A stretch of DNA of 64,000 nucleotides from Bacillota bacterium (GCA_017889705.1 JAGGAB010000007.1:165473-229472); one strand, 5' to 3'; positions 28,495 through 37,560 are shown, counted from the first letter of the stretch. The notes: generated from the letters alone by a model not told the origin. A program made the numbers and translations.

Positions 28495-29868
28495 GTGGCA
28501 AACAAAACTGTTCCCGTAGAAAAGGGACAAACCTATACAATCGAAATAACCGGACTGGGTCACAGCGGCGAAGGCGTAGGACGTTATCAGGACTTTACGG
28601 TATTTGTTTCCGGCGCTTTAACAGGTGAAACCGTGGCGGCAGTCATTACTACTGTCAAAAAGACCTATGCTATTGGTAAGCTTAGCACGGTCACAACTCC
28701 GTCACCTCATCGTACTAAGCCGGCCTGCGAGATATACAGTTTATGCGGCGGCTGTCAACTGCAGCATGTAAGTTATGAAGAACAGCTCAGCGTCAAACGC
28801 CAGCAGGTGGTTGACGCCATTACCCGTATTGGCAAGCTGCCAGAAGTTGTGGTGCATCCCACGCTGGGGGCAGCCAATCCCTGGTATTACCGCAACAAAA
28901 TGCAGTTTCCGGTAGGACGGAAAAATAGCAAAGTGGTAGTGGGCTGTTACGCACAAGGAAGCCATGATATTATCGATACTGACAATTGCCTTATTCAGCA
29001 TCAGATCAATAACGACATTGCCAGGGAAGTCAGAACCGCAATTCAAGAACTTGGCATTGAACCCTATGATGAGCATACCGGCCAGGGCGTTATCCGCCAT
29101 GTATTGGGGCGGGTGGGCACGACAACAGGCCAGATCATGGTTGTACTGGTAACTGCCACTGAACGCTTGCCAAAAGAGCAAGCTCTTATTGAACGGTTAA
29201 CCGCCAGTATTCCCGGTCTTGTCAGCATCATTCAAAACATTAACCCCAAGCGTACCAATATCATTATGGGACACAAAACCATTACCCTCTGGGGGCAAGA
29301 TACCATCAGCGACAAATTGGGTGAGTTCACTTTTGCCATATCGGCTCGTTCCTTTTTTCAGGTCAATACCGTCCAGGCTGAGGTGCTGTATAATCAAGCT
29401 GTCAAATACGCCGGGCTGACAGGCAGTGAAACCGTTATTGACGCTTACTGCGGCACAGGCACCATTACACTCTTTTTGGCTCGCCATGCTGCCAAAGTCT
29501 ACGGCATCGAAATCGTCGAACCCGCCATCCTCGACGCCCGTCAAAACGCCATCACCAACCATGTTACTAATGCCGAATTCATCGTAGGCGATGCCGTTGA
29601 CATCATGCCGCACATGTTCAAACAAGGAATCAAACCAGATGTCATCGTCGTCGATCCCCCACGCGCCGGTTGCGAGCAAAAAATCCTGGAGACCTTCGTA
29701 AATATGCAGCCTAAGCGCATTGTCTATGTATCCTGTAATCCGGCATCACTGGCACGGGACTTGGCGGTGTTAAATGATTTGGGATATAAGACAATTGAGA
29801 TTCAGCCTGTAGATATGTTTGCGCAGACTTTTCACGTTGAGTGTGTTGCGTTGATAGAACGTGAATAG
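28495..29868 (+). CDS. rlmD: RlmD-type 23S rRNA (uracil-C5) methyltransferase
   Basis: About 457 residues: an N-terminal TRAM domain (ITGLGHSGEGVGRYQDFTVFV), an Fe-S cluster motif with Cys in CEIYSLCGGCQLQH plus one later Cys, and a SAM-methyltransferase domain with DAYCGTGTITLFLA, VDPPRAGC and the catalytic Cys in YVSCNPASLARDL. It is a RumA/TrmA-class enzyme; RlmD, RlmCD or TrmA-like specificity cannot be told apart by sequence here. GTG at 28495 fits the AAGGTG site better than the GTG inside that site. Confidence 0.9.
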   Translation: MANKTVPVEKGQTYTIEITGLGHSGEGVGRYQDFTVFVSGALTGETVAAVITTVKKTYAIGKLSTVTTPSPHRTKPACEIYSLCGGCQLQHVSYEEQLSVKRQQVVDAITRIGKLPEVVVHPTLGAANPWYYRNKMQFPVGRKNSKVVVGCYAQGSHDIIDTDNCLIQHQINNDIAREVRTAIQELGIEPYDEHTGQGVIRHVLGRVGTTTGQIMVVLVTATERLPKEQALIERLTASIPGLVSIIQNINPKRTNIIMGHKTITLWGQDTISDKLGEFTFAISARSFFQVNTVQAEVLYNQAVKYAGLTGSETVIDAYCGTGTITLFLARHAAKVYGIEIVEPAILDARQNAITNHVTNAEFIVGDAVDIMPHMFKQGIKPDVIVVDPPRAGCEQKILETFVNMQPKRIVYVSCNPASLARDLAVLNDLGYKTIEIQPVDMFAQTFHVECVALIERE

Positions 29869-30241
29869 CTTGATTTTAAAGAACTTACAGGTTTTTGTGA
29901 GATTTAATATGTGTGTGTTATGTTCTCATAGACTTTCAAAACGGGGCGAACATACGTTGGGGTTCGCCCCCCTAAACATTTACACGGAATTAATTTTTTA
30001 CCGAATTGAGTGAGCGTTTTGTGTAAAAGTATGAGTACTGAGTATTATAACATTTCTTATAGCAGAAATGTCCTGAGGCTCTTTTGGCACTTTATAGACC
30101 ATTTTACTTAATGATTGTAAAATGATTATTGTAGTACACTGAGTCAATTTTTTAAAAAATACTTGAACAATACAATGGTTGCATGGTACAATGAATTTGC
30201 AAGGCGACTAAAAGTGACCTAACTTAAGGGAGATGATTTGA
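29869..30241. other. Intergenic region between rlmD and the metalloid island
   Basis: No gene seen. It holds a GC-rich hairpin at 29943-29970 (GGGGCGAAC with GTTCGCCCC) that may end rlmD but lacks a T tract, an AT-rich stretch, and the promoter of the first marR gene at its 3' end. Confidence 0.6.
30163..30192 (+). promoter_or_regulatory. Likely sigma-A promoter of the first marR gene
   Basis: TTGAAC at 30163-30168 and TACAAT at 30187-30192 are separated by 18 bases. It lies 50 bases before the marR start, which has a GGGAGATG site. Confidence 0.6.
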
Positions 30242-30685
30242 ATGTCTAATCAAAGCCAAGCCCAATTGCTTAGAGAAAACCTGCGGACTGTGGTTCGTAA
30301 ACTCGGAGCTCTAGACCGAGGGGAGGCTTCTTGTTGTGGGATAACGCTGAGTCAGAGCTATACCATAATTGAGATTGGTAGAGCAGGGACCATTTCAGTA
30401 AACCTGTTGACAGAGATTCTAGGGGTTGATAAAAGCACTGTAAGTAAGTCTATCGATAAACTTGTAAATAGCGGAATAGTAGTACGGGATACTGACCCAG
30501 AAGATCGGCGATCAGTTCTTTTGCGCTTGACTGACAAGGGGCAAGCCGTTTTTGAGGAAATAGAAGAGCGGGCGATGGCGTATTTTGAAGAGGTTGTTGC
30601 CGCTTTGACCGGTGACAAGTGTGAACAGATTATTAAGGGCTTGCAATTTTTAGTTCCGGCGTTAAAAAGTCCCCGGTGTTGTTAG
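30242..30685 (+). CDS. MarR family regulator with Cys cluster (copy 1)
   Basis: 147 residues with a MarR winged helix (LTEILGVDKSTVSKSIDKLVNSGIV, then wing DPEDRRSVLLRLT). Ahead of the DNA-binding part is the motif SCCGITLSQS, and the protein ends in SPRCC. The third MarR protein at 49.2 kb has the same SCCGIT motif, so a thiol-based sensor for metalloid or redox signals is likely (inference). It opens the first arsenic unit (permease, thioredoxin-like, arsM, MFS). Not a standard ArsR. Confidence 0.88.
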   Translation: MSNQSQAQLLRENLRTVVRKLGALDRGEASCCGITLSQSYTIIEIGRAGTISVNLLTEILGVDKSTVSKSIDKLVNSGIVVRDTDPEDRRSVLLRLTDKGQAVFEEIEERAMAYFEEVVAALTGDKCEQIIKGLQFLVPALKSPRCC

Positions 30686-30861
30686 GTGTTTTCTGTTTGT
30701 TAAATAACAGAGTAACACTTGAGGTTTTACTACTCAAATCGGCCTATGTTAAGGATGATGCTCGATACATTTTAGAGTGCTTAAATCTTGACGGTTTAAC
30801 AGGAAACATGGAAGGTAAAGCTTGAGTGAAGGCGACAGACAAGATTTTTTTACGCAAATAC

Positions 30862-30900
30862 TTGGATAATCCAATAATTGCTTAAAACAATTATTTGGAT
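30862..30900. promoter_or_regulatory. Candidate MarR operator upstream of the first ArsP-type permease
   Basis: TTGGATAATCCAA at 30862-30874 is a perfect 6-1-6 dyad. The same ATCCAATAATTG arm is matched by CAATTATTTGGAT at 30888-30900, so the block has two nested inverted repeats. It lies about 85 bases before the permease. The rest of the 297-base gap 30686-30982 shows no gene; an imperfect stem at 30688-30717 may end marR. Confidence 0.55.
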
Positions 30901-30982
30901 GAGTTTGAATATACGGCTCAGGCGTTAAAAAAAACGGTGTTATTAATAAGCTTTCAGATGTTTACATACAGGAGATGATGTC

Positions 30983-31939
30983 ATGTTTGCTTTATTCAAA
31001 GATTTTGCTGACTACGTGGTTTTTGATTGGCTGGGGTTGCCCCCCGGAGATCCTTTTACCATCGCTCTCAACTTTTTCGTGTATGGGGTGCCGAAAATAT
31101 CGGTGTTGATGGCGGTGGCGATCTTTATTGTTTCTATTATCCGATCCTTTATTCCGCCGGAAAAAACAAAGAAATTTTTAAGTCATCGACGAACCTTTGT
31201 CGGGAATATCCTGGCGGCTTTAATTGGGATATTAACTCCTTTCTGTTCTTGTTCTGCTGTTCCATTATTCATTGGCTTTATGGAAGCAGGTGTTCCCTTA
31301 GGTGTAACATTTTCGTTTTTAGTGTCGTCTCCCATGATAAACGAGGTTGGTTTGATAATGCTGCTCGGCATGTTTGGCTGGAAGGTTGCCCTGTTATATG
31401 TAATCAGCGGTGTTGTTATCGCCATTATAAGCGGTTATGTTATTGGTAAATTGAAACTTGAGCATTTGGTTGAAGGGTATGTGTACCAAATAAAGAGTGA
31501 GGACGTAGAGTTGCACGAACCCACCTTTACCGAAAGATGCCGGGAGGCAGGGAATTTTACAACTGCCTTTTTGAAAAAAACTGTGTTATACATTGCTGTA
31601 GCAATGGCCATCGGCGGGTTTATTCATGGTTATGTACCAAGCGAGTTTCTAACAACCTATGCGGGTCGTAATAATCCATTAGCAGTACCGTTAGTAGTCT
31701 TGATCGGCGTACCAATGTATAACAGCGCCGCGGGTATGGTGCCAATCATTTACGCATTAGTGGAAAAGGGGTTGCCGTTAGGAACGGCGCTAGCCTTCTT
31801 GATGTCAGTAGCGGCACTTAGCCTTCCAGAAATGGTTATTCTCCGTAGGGTGCTTAAGGTAAAACTGATCGCTATATACGTTAGTATCTTGACCGTAGCG
31901 ATCATTCTTACAGGTTATCTCTTTAACGCGATAGTTTAA
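30983..31939 (+). CDS. ArsP-type permease (DUF318/PF03773 family), copy 1
   Basis: A 318-residue membrane protein with about eight helices. The signature TPFCSCSAVPLFIGFMEAGVPLG with two Cys is in the first half and GVPMYNSAAGMVPIIYAL in the second. The family includes ArsP, which exports trivalent methyl and aromatic arsenicals, and related Cu/Zn exporters. Neighbouring arsM favours a methyl-arsenical export role (inference). It is followed after 18 bases by a thioredoxin-like gene, a layout repeated at 38.5 kb. Confidence 0.88.
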   Translation: MFALFKDFADYVVFDWLGLPPGDPFTIALNFFVYGVPKISVLMAVAIFIVSIIRSFIPPEKTKKFLSHRRTFVGNILAALIGILTPFCSCSAVPLFIGFMEAGVPLGVTFSFLVSSPMINEVGLIMLLGMFGWKVALLYVISGVVIAIISGYVIGKLKLEHLVEGYVYQIKSEDVELHEPTFTERCREAGNFTTAFLKKTVLYIAVAMAIGGFIHGYVPSEFLTTYAGRNNPLAVPLVVLIGVPMYNSAAGMVPIIYALVEKGLPLGTALAFLMSVAALSLPEMVILRRVLKVKLIAIYVSILTVAIILTGYLFNAIV

Positions 31940-31957
31940 AAATTAGGAGGAAAAAAG

Positions 31958-32197
31958 ATGAAAATTGAGGTTTTTGAAGCGAGCTGTTGTAAGCCTACTA
32001 ATGTTTATGGTTTGGTTGAACGGGCCATGAGTGAAAATGGTATCCGTGCGGAAGTGACAAAGTCGGTTGATGTGATGGAGGCTGTGAAAAGAGGCATTAT
32101 GCGTACACCGGCCATCATTGTTGACGGCAAAGTAGTATATACCGGCCGTATACCGGAATACGAAGAAGTCGTCGGCTGGTTAACAGGAGGGAAATAA
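31958..32197 (+). CDS. Small thioredoxin-fold protein (redox-active disulfide type), copy 1
   Basis: 79 residues: a beta-alpha-beta start MKIEVFEASCCKPTN with an adjacent Cys pair in place of the CxxC of thioredoxins, then TPAIIVDGKVVYTGRIP with the cis-Pro TP motif. It matches the small thioredoxin-like proteins that accompany DUF318 permeases. It could deliver thiols or a bound metalloid to the permease (inference). The stop overlaps the arsM start by one base. Confidence 0.85.
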   Translation: MKIEVFEASCCKPTNVYGLVERAMSENGIRAEVTKSVDVMEAVKRGIMRTPAIIVDGKVVYTGRIPEYEEVVGWLTGGK

Positions 32198-33036
32198 TGA
32201 GCGAAGATATTCGAGAACAGGTAAGACAAAAATATGCTCAGGCGATAAGGTCAAAATCGAGTTGCTGCGGTTCAGCAGGATGTTGTGGAGATAGTCAAGA
32301 GGCTACCAGCGCTGTAACCGAAAATCTGTATCAAGCCACCGAGATGGAAGGTCTACCTGAGAACCTTTTTGCTACTTCACTAGGCTGTGGCAACCCTACT
32401 GCACTAGGCAATCTTAATGCCGGTGAGACCGTCCTCGATCTTGGCAGCGGCGCCGGGCTGGATGTATTGCTTTCTGCCAGGAGAGTCGGGCCTTATGGCA
32501 AGGCCTACGGTTTAGATATGACTGACGAAATGCTGGCAGAAGCTAACGCCAATAAGGTAAAAGCAGGATTAACCAATGTCGATTTTTTGAAAGGCCATAT
32601 TGAGGATATTCCGCTGCCGGTGGGTTCCGTCGATGTCGTCATCTCTAATTGTGTCATCAATCTGTCTGCCGATAAAGATCAGGTCTTTCAGGAAATTTAC
32701 CGGGTATTGAAACCAGGCGGGCGGATTGCCATATCTGATATCATTACGACCAGGTCGATGCCTGAAGGCATTCGGCGAAGCTTGCTTGACTGGGTCGGTT
32801 GTGTATCGGGAGCTCTGACTCAGGATGAATACACGACCAAACTGGTGCAGGCTGGATTTGAAGACGTTGAAATTGTAGTTACCAGGGTGTTCGACTTAAA
32901 TAGTCAGCGCACTCGCAGTATCGTACCTGAGGCAACGGACGCTGAACTTGAACAACTTAACGGTTCAATGGTCAGTGCATTTATCAGGGCAAAAAAAAGC
33001 GGTACATATGCTCGGAAGGAACTTTGTCATGAATAA
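32197..33036 (+). CDS. arsM: ArsM, arsenite SAM methyltransferase (copy 1)
   Basis: 279 residues that methylate As(III) using SAM. The Rossmann motif [16 protein letters not shown] is clear, and all three conserved arsenic-binding cysteines can be placed: [17 protein letters not shown] and GCVSGALT. The N-terminus carries an extra Cys cluster, SSCCGSAGCCGDS. It overlaps the thioredoxin-like gene by one base and the following MFS gene by eight bases, so they form one translation-coupled unit. Confidence 0.95.
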   Translation: MSEDIREQVRQKYAQAIRSKSSCCGSAGCCGDSQEATSAVTENLYQATEMEGLPENLFATSLGCGNPTALGNLNAGETVLDLGSGAGLDVLLSARRVGPYGKAYGLDMTDEMLAEANANKVKAGLTNVDFLKGHIEDIPLPVGSVDVVISNCVINLSADKDQVFQEIYRVLKPGGRIAISDIITTRSMPEGIRRSLLDWVGCVSGALTQDEYTTKLVQAGFEDVEIVVTRVFDLNSQRTRSIVPEATDAELEQLNGSMVSAFIRAKKSGTYARKELCHE

Positions 33037-34210
33037 AAATCGTGTATTAATGGTACTTAGCTTGGCTGCGTTCGTAGTTATGGCGGATAATTGGGTTGTG
33101 TCTCCTATTCTTCCGGCTATTTCACGGGATATTGGTGTAAATGTGGCAAATGCAGCTTTGATTATTTCCGCTTACATGCTGCCGTTCGGGTTATTTCAAC
33201 TAGTCTTCGGATATCTTGGCGACAGGTATGGCAGAATCAGGGTTATTACAGGGGCTATGGTATTTTTTACAATTGGTACAGGGTTATGTGCTATTGCAAC
33301 GGGGCTTACCGATCTTACCATATACAGAGCTTTGACTGGTATATTTGCGGGTTCGGTAATGCCGGTTTCGTTTGCCCTGATAGGTGATCTTTTCCCATTG
33401 AATGAACGTCAAACAGCAATAGGCACATTTTTCGGTGTCGCTTTCCTAGGACAGGGATTGAGTACAATAATAGGCGGTTCCATCGCATATTTCTTTAATT
33501 GGCGAGGAGTATTTGCGGTATATGCTGTGCTCGCTGTTCTCTCGACGGTACTATTGTTCACTATCAGCAAAAACATACCTATTACCAAGCATAATGACAG
33601 CAAGTTCTTTTCACCGTTAATGGAGTTATTAAAGAATCCATCAAGCCGTAGTATGTATTTGGTAGTATTTTTTGAAGGTATCTTCATTATGGGGAGCTTT
33701 TCCTTTTTAGGAGAATTCATTAAAAACCAGTACGACTTCAATAATCTTTTGATTGGGCTTATCATGTCAGCCTTTGGAATTATGGCGGTTATGGGAGGAC
33801 GTATTGCCGGAAAGATATCTGCCAAGATAGGGCGTAAAAAAACGATAATACTCGGGTTTGCAGGCACTATGCTGGCAAATACTGCTTATGTGCTTTGGGG
33901 GAATGTACTTCCCATACTGGTTTTGGCTATAGGGTTATCGGGCTTTGGGCTTATGCTTGCTCATTCAAGCAGCCTCACGATTGCCACGGAATTTGCCGCC
34001 AAGGCTAGAGGAATCGCCATGTCGTTGGTCGCATTCTGTTTTATGTGCGGCGGCAGTCTTGGTACTGCGATTGGCGGCAAGATTATGGAAAATGGCGGTT
34101 TTACCAACTTATTTGTCATTTATGGCATGGGACTGTTGGTATTGTTGGCTGTTATCTTTATTAGCAAGAAGGGTTTCACTATAGAAAATGTGCAGCGACA
34201 ATCATTGTAA
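33029..34210 (+). CDS. MFS transporter, 12 membrane segments
   Basis: 393 residues of the major facilitator superfamily; motif A appears as GYLGDRYGRIRVITG between helices 2 and 3. It starts at ATG 33029 inside the arsM end, with AAGGAA ahead, so it belongs to the arsM unit. Export of a methylated arsenical or a conjugate is suggested by position. It does not obviously match ArsJ or ArsK and could be a general drug exporter. Confidence 0.85.
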   Translation: MNKNRVLMVLSLAAFVVMADNWVVSPILPAISRDIGVNVANAALIISAYMLPFGLFQLVFGYLGDRYGRIRVITGAMVFFTIGTGLCAIATGLTDLTIYRALTGIFAGSVMPVSFALIGDLFPLNERQTAIGTFFGVAFLGQGLSTIIGGSIAYFFNWRGVFAVYAVLAVLSTVLLFTISKNIPITKHNDSKFFSPLMELLKNPSSRSMYLVVFFEGIFIMGSFSFLGEFIKNQYDFNNLLIGLIMSAFGIMAVMGGRIAGKISAKIGRKKTIILGFAGTMLANTAYVLWGNVLPILVLAIGLSGFGLMLAHSSSLTIATEFAAKARGIAMSLVAFCFMCGGSLGTAIGGKIMENGGFTNLFVIYGMGLLVLLAVIFISKKGFTIENVQRQSL

Positions 34211-34315
34211 ACAAGATGTTATAACAATTTGCATTTGCTTTAGGTATGCCAGGCTACCGCCATTACTCCCCAGATATGCAAATTAGCTAGAATAAATTAT
34301 GGGAGTTGGAGTTTG

Positions 34316-34618
34316 ATGAAAAAACCTTTATTCATGTTTTTAATTATGGCTATGGTAGTAAGTGTAAGTTCCGGTATTTGCTTCGCTGGCGCTGGCGATG
34401 GTCTTCAGAACTATGTCGAGGAGCAAGCCGCTAAGCCTGTCGTTCTTGACCAGGAATATCCGCAATGGGGATTCCGCGTTCATTCGTGGCTCACCGGCAC
34501 CGGAAGTGAAACGCTTGCTCATACTCAAGTTATCGAGATGAGCACAGGCATGGTAATTAAGGAATTTAACAGGAAATGTAATTACACAGATCCCGTCTAT
34601 GATTATAACAGCAATTAA
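34316..34618 (+). CDS. Small secreted protein of unknown function
   Basis: 100 residues with a clear signal peptide (MKKPLFMFLIMAMVVSVSSG then CFAGA as likely cleavage region). The mature part has about 75 residues, few charged clusters and a Cys near the end. I do not recognise a family. An ATG with GGAG ahead supports it. A hairpin lies about 90 bases downstream. Confidence 0.65.
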   Translation: MKKPLFMFLIMAMVVSVSSGICFAGAGDGLQNYVEEQAAKPVVLDQEYPQWGFRVHSWLTGTGSETLAHTQVIEMSTGMVIKEFNRKCNYTDPVYDYNSN

Positions 34619-34997
34619 TGATTTATCGTGAGAGTGGGCGCCAACTCATTTTCTAATGAGCTCTATATTCAGTATGCAGAAGTTAAATAAGTATTTTAGA
34701 CCAATGAGATCGCCAGCAAGGCTGGCGATCTCATATTAAAGGGAATGCTCTTGGGGTTTGTGGTGCCTAAAAACAAAAGCGTTGGTAAAGTACATCAGCC
34801 AGTTTGTGTTGCGCAATAATGCACTAAACTATTCATTTTTAGCTATGAAATAGATGAACGGATACCTCAAAATTCTTATGAAATGTTTAACACTCCACGT
34901 ACCATGCCCTTATAGGGCGCAATCAAGCTTTCACGATTTATGGGTAGTCCTTGGAGTAGTGCGTTGTAAACTTATATCGCAAAGTTAACATTTTATA
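34619..34997. other. Intergenic region with a strong hairpin
   Basis: No gene seen. Arms TGAGATCGCCAGC (34705-34717) and GCTGGCGATCTCA (34721-34733) pair perfectly over 13 bases with a three-base loop. No T tract follows on either strand within ten bases, so it may be a processing site or weak terminator between convergent units. Confidence 0.6.
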
Positions 34998-35189
34998 TCA
35001 GGGCTTTTCTGAGGCAAAACAAGTACATTTACTCTGAGATGAATCTGCTCTTTCTGTATGATTTTTTGAAAATCTTTGCATCATTTCCATGCACTTCTCC
35101 ATGCAATCAAATTTTTCATGGGACATCATCATGTTTATCATAGAAGACATTTTTTCAGAACTCCCATTACAACAGCAACCTTTATTCAT
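34998..35189 (-). CDS. Cys/Met-rich small protein
   Basis: 63 residues with MNKGCCCNGSSEK at the start, a methionine-rich middle (MSSMINMMMSHEKFDCMEKCMEMMQ is the general character, with Cys pair spaced by three) and CTCF near the end; about 7 Cys and 12 Met in all. A good GGAGG site precedes the ATG. I know no firm family; the composition suggests soft-metal or metalloid binding. It is the second gene of a pair with the membrane protein upstream. Confidence 0.7.
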   Translation of the reverse strand: MNKGCCCNGSSEKMSSMINMMMSHEKFDCMEKCMEMMQRFSKNHTERADSSQSKCTCFASEKP

Positions 35190-35201
35190 AATAGAATCCT
35201 C

Positions 35202-35417
35202 CTATTTGTTATTTCCTTTGCGTAATTCTTCAATTTCTTTACGCAATTCTTGTACTTCTTGGGCTAAGTCTGAATTAGGAAATGATGAATTGCCAAAATT
35301 TCCGCAACAGTGAAACATATGTCGCCTAAAAGCAAACAGAAAGCATAGGAACAGTAAGAAAAATATTGGCACTAAGCATATCATATTCCAATGCATACCG
35401 CTGTCAAAGCACCACAA
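35202..35417 (-). CDS. Small membrane protein with coiled-coil tail
   Basis: About 71 residues from a TTG start with GGAAGGAG ahead. A Cys/Trp-containing N-terminus is followed by one membrane helix (LVPIFFLLFLCFLFAF), HMFHCCGNFG, and a charged coiled coil (QEVQELRKEIEELRKG). Small proteins of this build occur next to metal resistance genes. It precedes the Cys/Met-rich protein by 12 bases and both are likely one unit. Confidence 0.65.
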   Translation of the reverse strand: MWCFDSGMHWNMICLVPIFFLLFLCFLFAFRRHMFHCCGNFGNSSFPNSDLAQEVQELRKEIEELRKGNNK

Positions 35418-35508
35418 TGCAAATCACTCCTTCCTTATTATCTCGCCACTTGGTAATATAGACGGATTTCATCCCAAAAAGATACAGCTAATATATGAGT
35501 AACAAAAT

Positions 35509-35563
35509 AAATCCCCCTTGAAGTAGCTGCTTTTTAGGGCTGCTTCTACTTTAAGGGGGATTT
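35509..35563 (-). terminator. Long hairpin terminator of the hfq-like gene
   Basis: Bases 35509-35526 pair with 35546-35563 over 18 positions with one mismatch. On the minus strand it lies just after the hfq-like stop and is followed by TTTATTTTGTT. Confidence 0.8.
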
Positions 35564-35584
35564 ATATACCTTGGTTTACAATGT

Positions 35585-35854
35585 TTACTTATCCTTATTA
35601 ATTCTAGGTAACGGTCTGAGTGGTGATACGGTTGATAGAGCATGTTTATACACGAGCAGTTGTTTCCCTTCATTTTCAATAATAATAGTGAAGTTATCGA
35701 AACCCTTAACGATGCCTTTTACCGGAACTCCGTTTACCAAGTGAATAATAACTGGAATACTTTCCTTCCTTGCTTGGTTCAAAAAGTTGTCTTGCAAATT
35801 TAGTTTTGTTTGAGTAGATGTTGAAGGCATTTTAGCGCTAGAATTAGTATTCAT
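35585..35854 (-). CDS. hfq: Hfq-family RNA chaperone, accessory copy
   Basis: 89 residues. After a Ser/Thr-rich N-terminal extension of about 20 residues comes the Sm fold: [30 protein letters not shown] (Sm1) and [13 protein letters not shown] (Sm2, with the conserved YKHA). Hfq hexamers bind sRNA and mRNA. In Firmicutes the main hfq normally sits near miaA or mutL, so this island gene is probably an additional copy. The ATG has a GGGAGGG site and the gene ends at a strong hairpin. Confidence 0.88.
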   Translation of the reverse strand: MNTNSSAKMPSTSTQTKLNLQDNFLNQARKESIPVIIHLVNGVPVKGIVKGFDNFTIIIENEGKQLLVYKHALSTVSPLRPLPRINKDK

Positions 35855-36072
35855 AAAACCCTCCCTAGAGTCTTTCTACGGTCCAATAGTTGATATTATT
35901 TCGCTATTGACCCATAAATTACCTTTGAAAGTTTGTATTTTTGTCATTCGTTAGGCAATAAGAAATGAAAGAGCAAAAGGGGATATAGAAGTCTAAAGTA
36001 CAATTACTTGATACATCTATGCTATAAAATATATCTGATAAATAGTAGTCAGGGGAGTCTTAGCGAGCTAGG

Positions 36073-37188
36073 TTAAGACAAGATCTTTTCAAAGTATTTT
36101 TTTAGGCTAGAAAGATTCTTAACGCTTTCCTTAAAGGGTAATGGTGGTTTGGTTAACTCGTCTTCCCAATTTTCGTTGAATAGTAGCTCCAGGATATGTA
36201 TTACATGGGCACCTTGGTCGGAAAAATTGGCGCGGCAAGTAGCACAATACACAATTAGATCATGATTAACCTCATTCAAGGTGCGTTTGGCAACTGTTGC
36301 GCTATATTTATCGTCAACAACTGCGGCCATTCCTCCTCGGCCACAACATTGGGTATTGTTTTTGGAGTGTTGAATTTCTTCAAGCGTGTAACCAAGGTCA
36401 GTAACAATTTTTCGTATAGCAGCCTGCGCCAAGTCGTCCCCACGAGATGAGCATGCATCATGAATATTGAAAACATGGGTAGCTTTGGGGCGTTTTTGAA
36501 ACGTAAATTCTCCTAAGATTTGATAGAGCGAAACAACATGATTATCTTCAGGCAATTTACTTTTTAGCAACTTCACGCAAGAAGAACAAGCCGCTACGAT
36601 TGTTTTTGCTCCTATATCTCTGACACTTTGAGTTATATCTGTATAGATAATAGTTGATATTGATTGATCGCCAATTAAGTGTGCGGGTGCGCCACAGCAG
36701 CCTGTTATTATGCCGATTCCTGGGAATTGATTGCGTAAAAATGAGTACGATTGTTTTACGAGGTGTGGAGAGTTTAATGAAAGGGAACAGCCTGGGAAAA
36801 AGACTATTTCTGATCCTTTAAGGTTTTCGTTATTTGGCTGGCAACCATTGATAGCCGTTTTGACTTCTGGGGATATATAGATATTTTGAACGTCATCAAG
36901 TAAGGATTTGTGAATTTTACTTACTCCCCCGTGCCCGTTAACATACTCTTGTCTTAATTCTAAAGACAGATCTCCGATATTCAATTTCACCGGACATACT
37001 TCTTCACACAAACTACATAAGTTACAAGTAAATACCGCCGGGATATTGTCTTTAAGTTCACCTGAGTTTATTTTTGAGATGAGATCTAACGGAGAATCCG
37101 TACAATACTTGCTAAGATATTCGCACTTATTTACACAAGTACCGCATTTAAGACATTCGTCAGTTATTTTTTTAATCAGTTTACCCAT
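36073..37188 (-). CDS. CCG-domain Fe-S protein (GlpC/HdrD/LutA-like)
   Basis: 371 residues. Two [4Fe-4S] ferredoxin motifs are at the N-terminus (CLKCGTCVNKCEY and CNLCSLCEEVCP), then two CCG domains: PGCSLS, GCCGAP, CSSCVK and later CSSRGDD, QCCGRGG, CATCR. Such proteins are electron-transfer subunits of glycerol-3-phosphate, lactate or heterodisulfide-type oxidoreductases. No catalytic flavoprotein partner is adjacent. The ATG at 37188 with GGAG is chosen; the upstream extension is hydrophobic noise. Substrate unknown. Confidence 0.85.
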   Translation of the reverse strand: MGKLIKKITDECLKCGTCVNKCEYLSKYCTDSPLDLISKINSGELKDNIPAVFTCNLCSLCEEVCPVKLNIGDLSLELRQEYVNGHGGVSKIHKSLLDDVQNIYISPEVKTAINGCQPNNENLKGSEIVFFPGCSLSLNSPHLVKQSYSFLRNQFPGIGIITGCCGAPAHLIGDQSISTIIYTDITQSVRDIGAKTIVAACSSCVKLLKSKLPEDNHVVSLYQILGEFTFQKRPKATHVFNIHDACSSRGDDLAQAAIRKIVTDLGYTLEEIQHSKNNTQCCGRGGMAAVVDDKYSATVAKRTLNEVNHDLIVYCATCRANFSDQGAHVIHILELLFNENWEDELTKPPLPFKESVKNLSSLKKYFEKILS

Positions 37189-37560
37189 GCTTTTTCTCCT
37201 TAATTTTATGAATGATTTTTGCACAACGGTATCAAGTTGTATACCTATTGACAAAATAAAAAAGACCAAAGAAAGCATCTTTCCAGAAGCTTCCTGTAGC
37301 CTTCAATCTGTTTGATCAGCTAAATTTTCAATTAATTGAAATTCATTGTAAGTTTAGCAAAATATTGAAAAAGTATCAAGCAGAAATCGTATAAGATTGT
37401 GTTTAACTTCACAGAGTTGTATAACGCGTAGTTTGCATTTTTATCTAAACGATTTATAATATAATAAAGAGCTAATATCGCTTATTAAGTCTAAATACAT
37501 CTGTTTGCATAATAAGATAGCTATTCATGATTCTTTTCGTTGTTAATTGGAGGTTGTATC
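37189..37560. other. Divergent intergenic region, Fe-S protein / arsR
   Basis: AT-rich stretch with no gene. A likely promoter for arsR is TTGCAT at 37433-37438 and TATAAT at 37455-37460 (16-base spacer). No clear operator dyad was found by eye. Confidence 0.5.

Noticed and set aside
31027..31449. 140-codon plus frame inside the first permease
   Set aside because: Out-of-frame shadow with biased composition; the permease frame has all family motifs.
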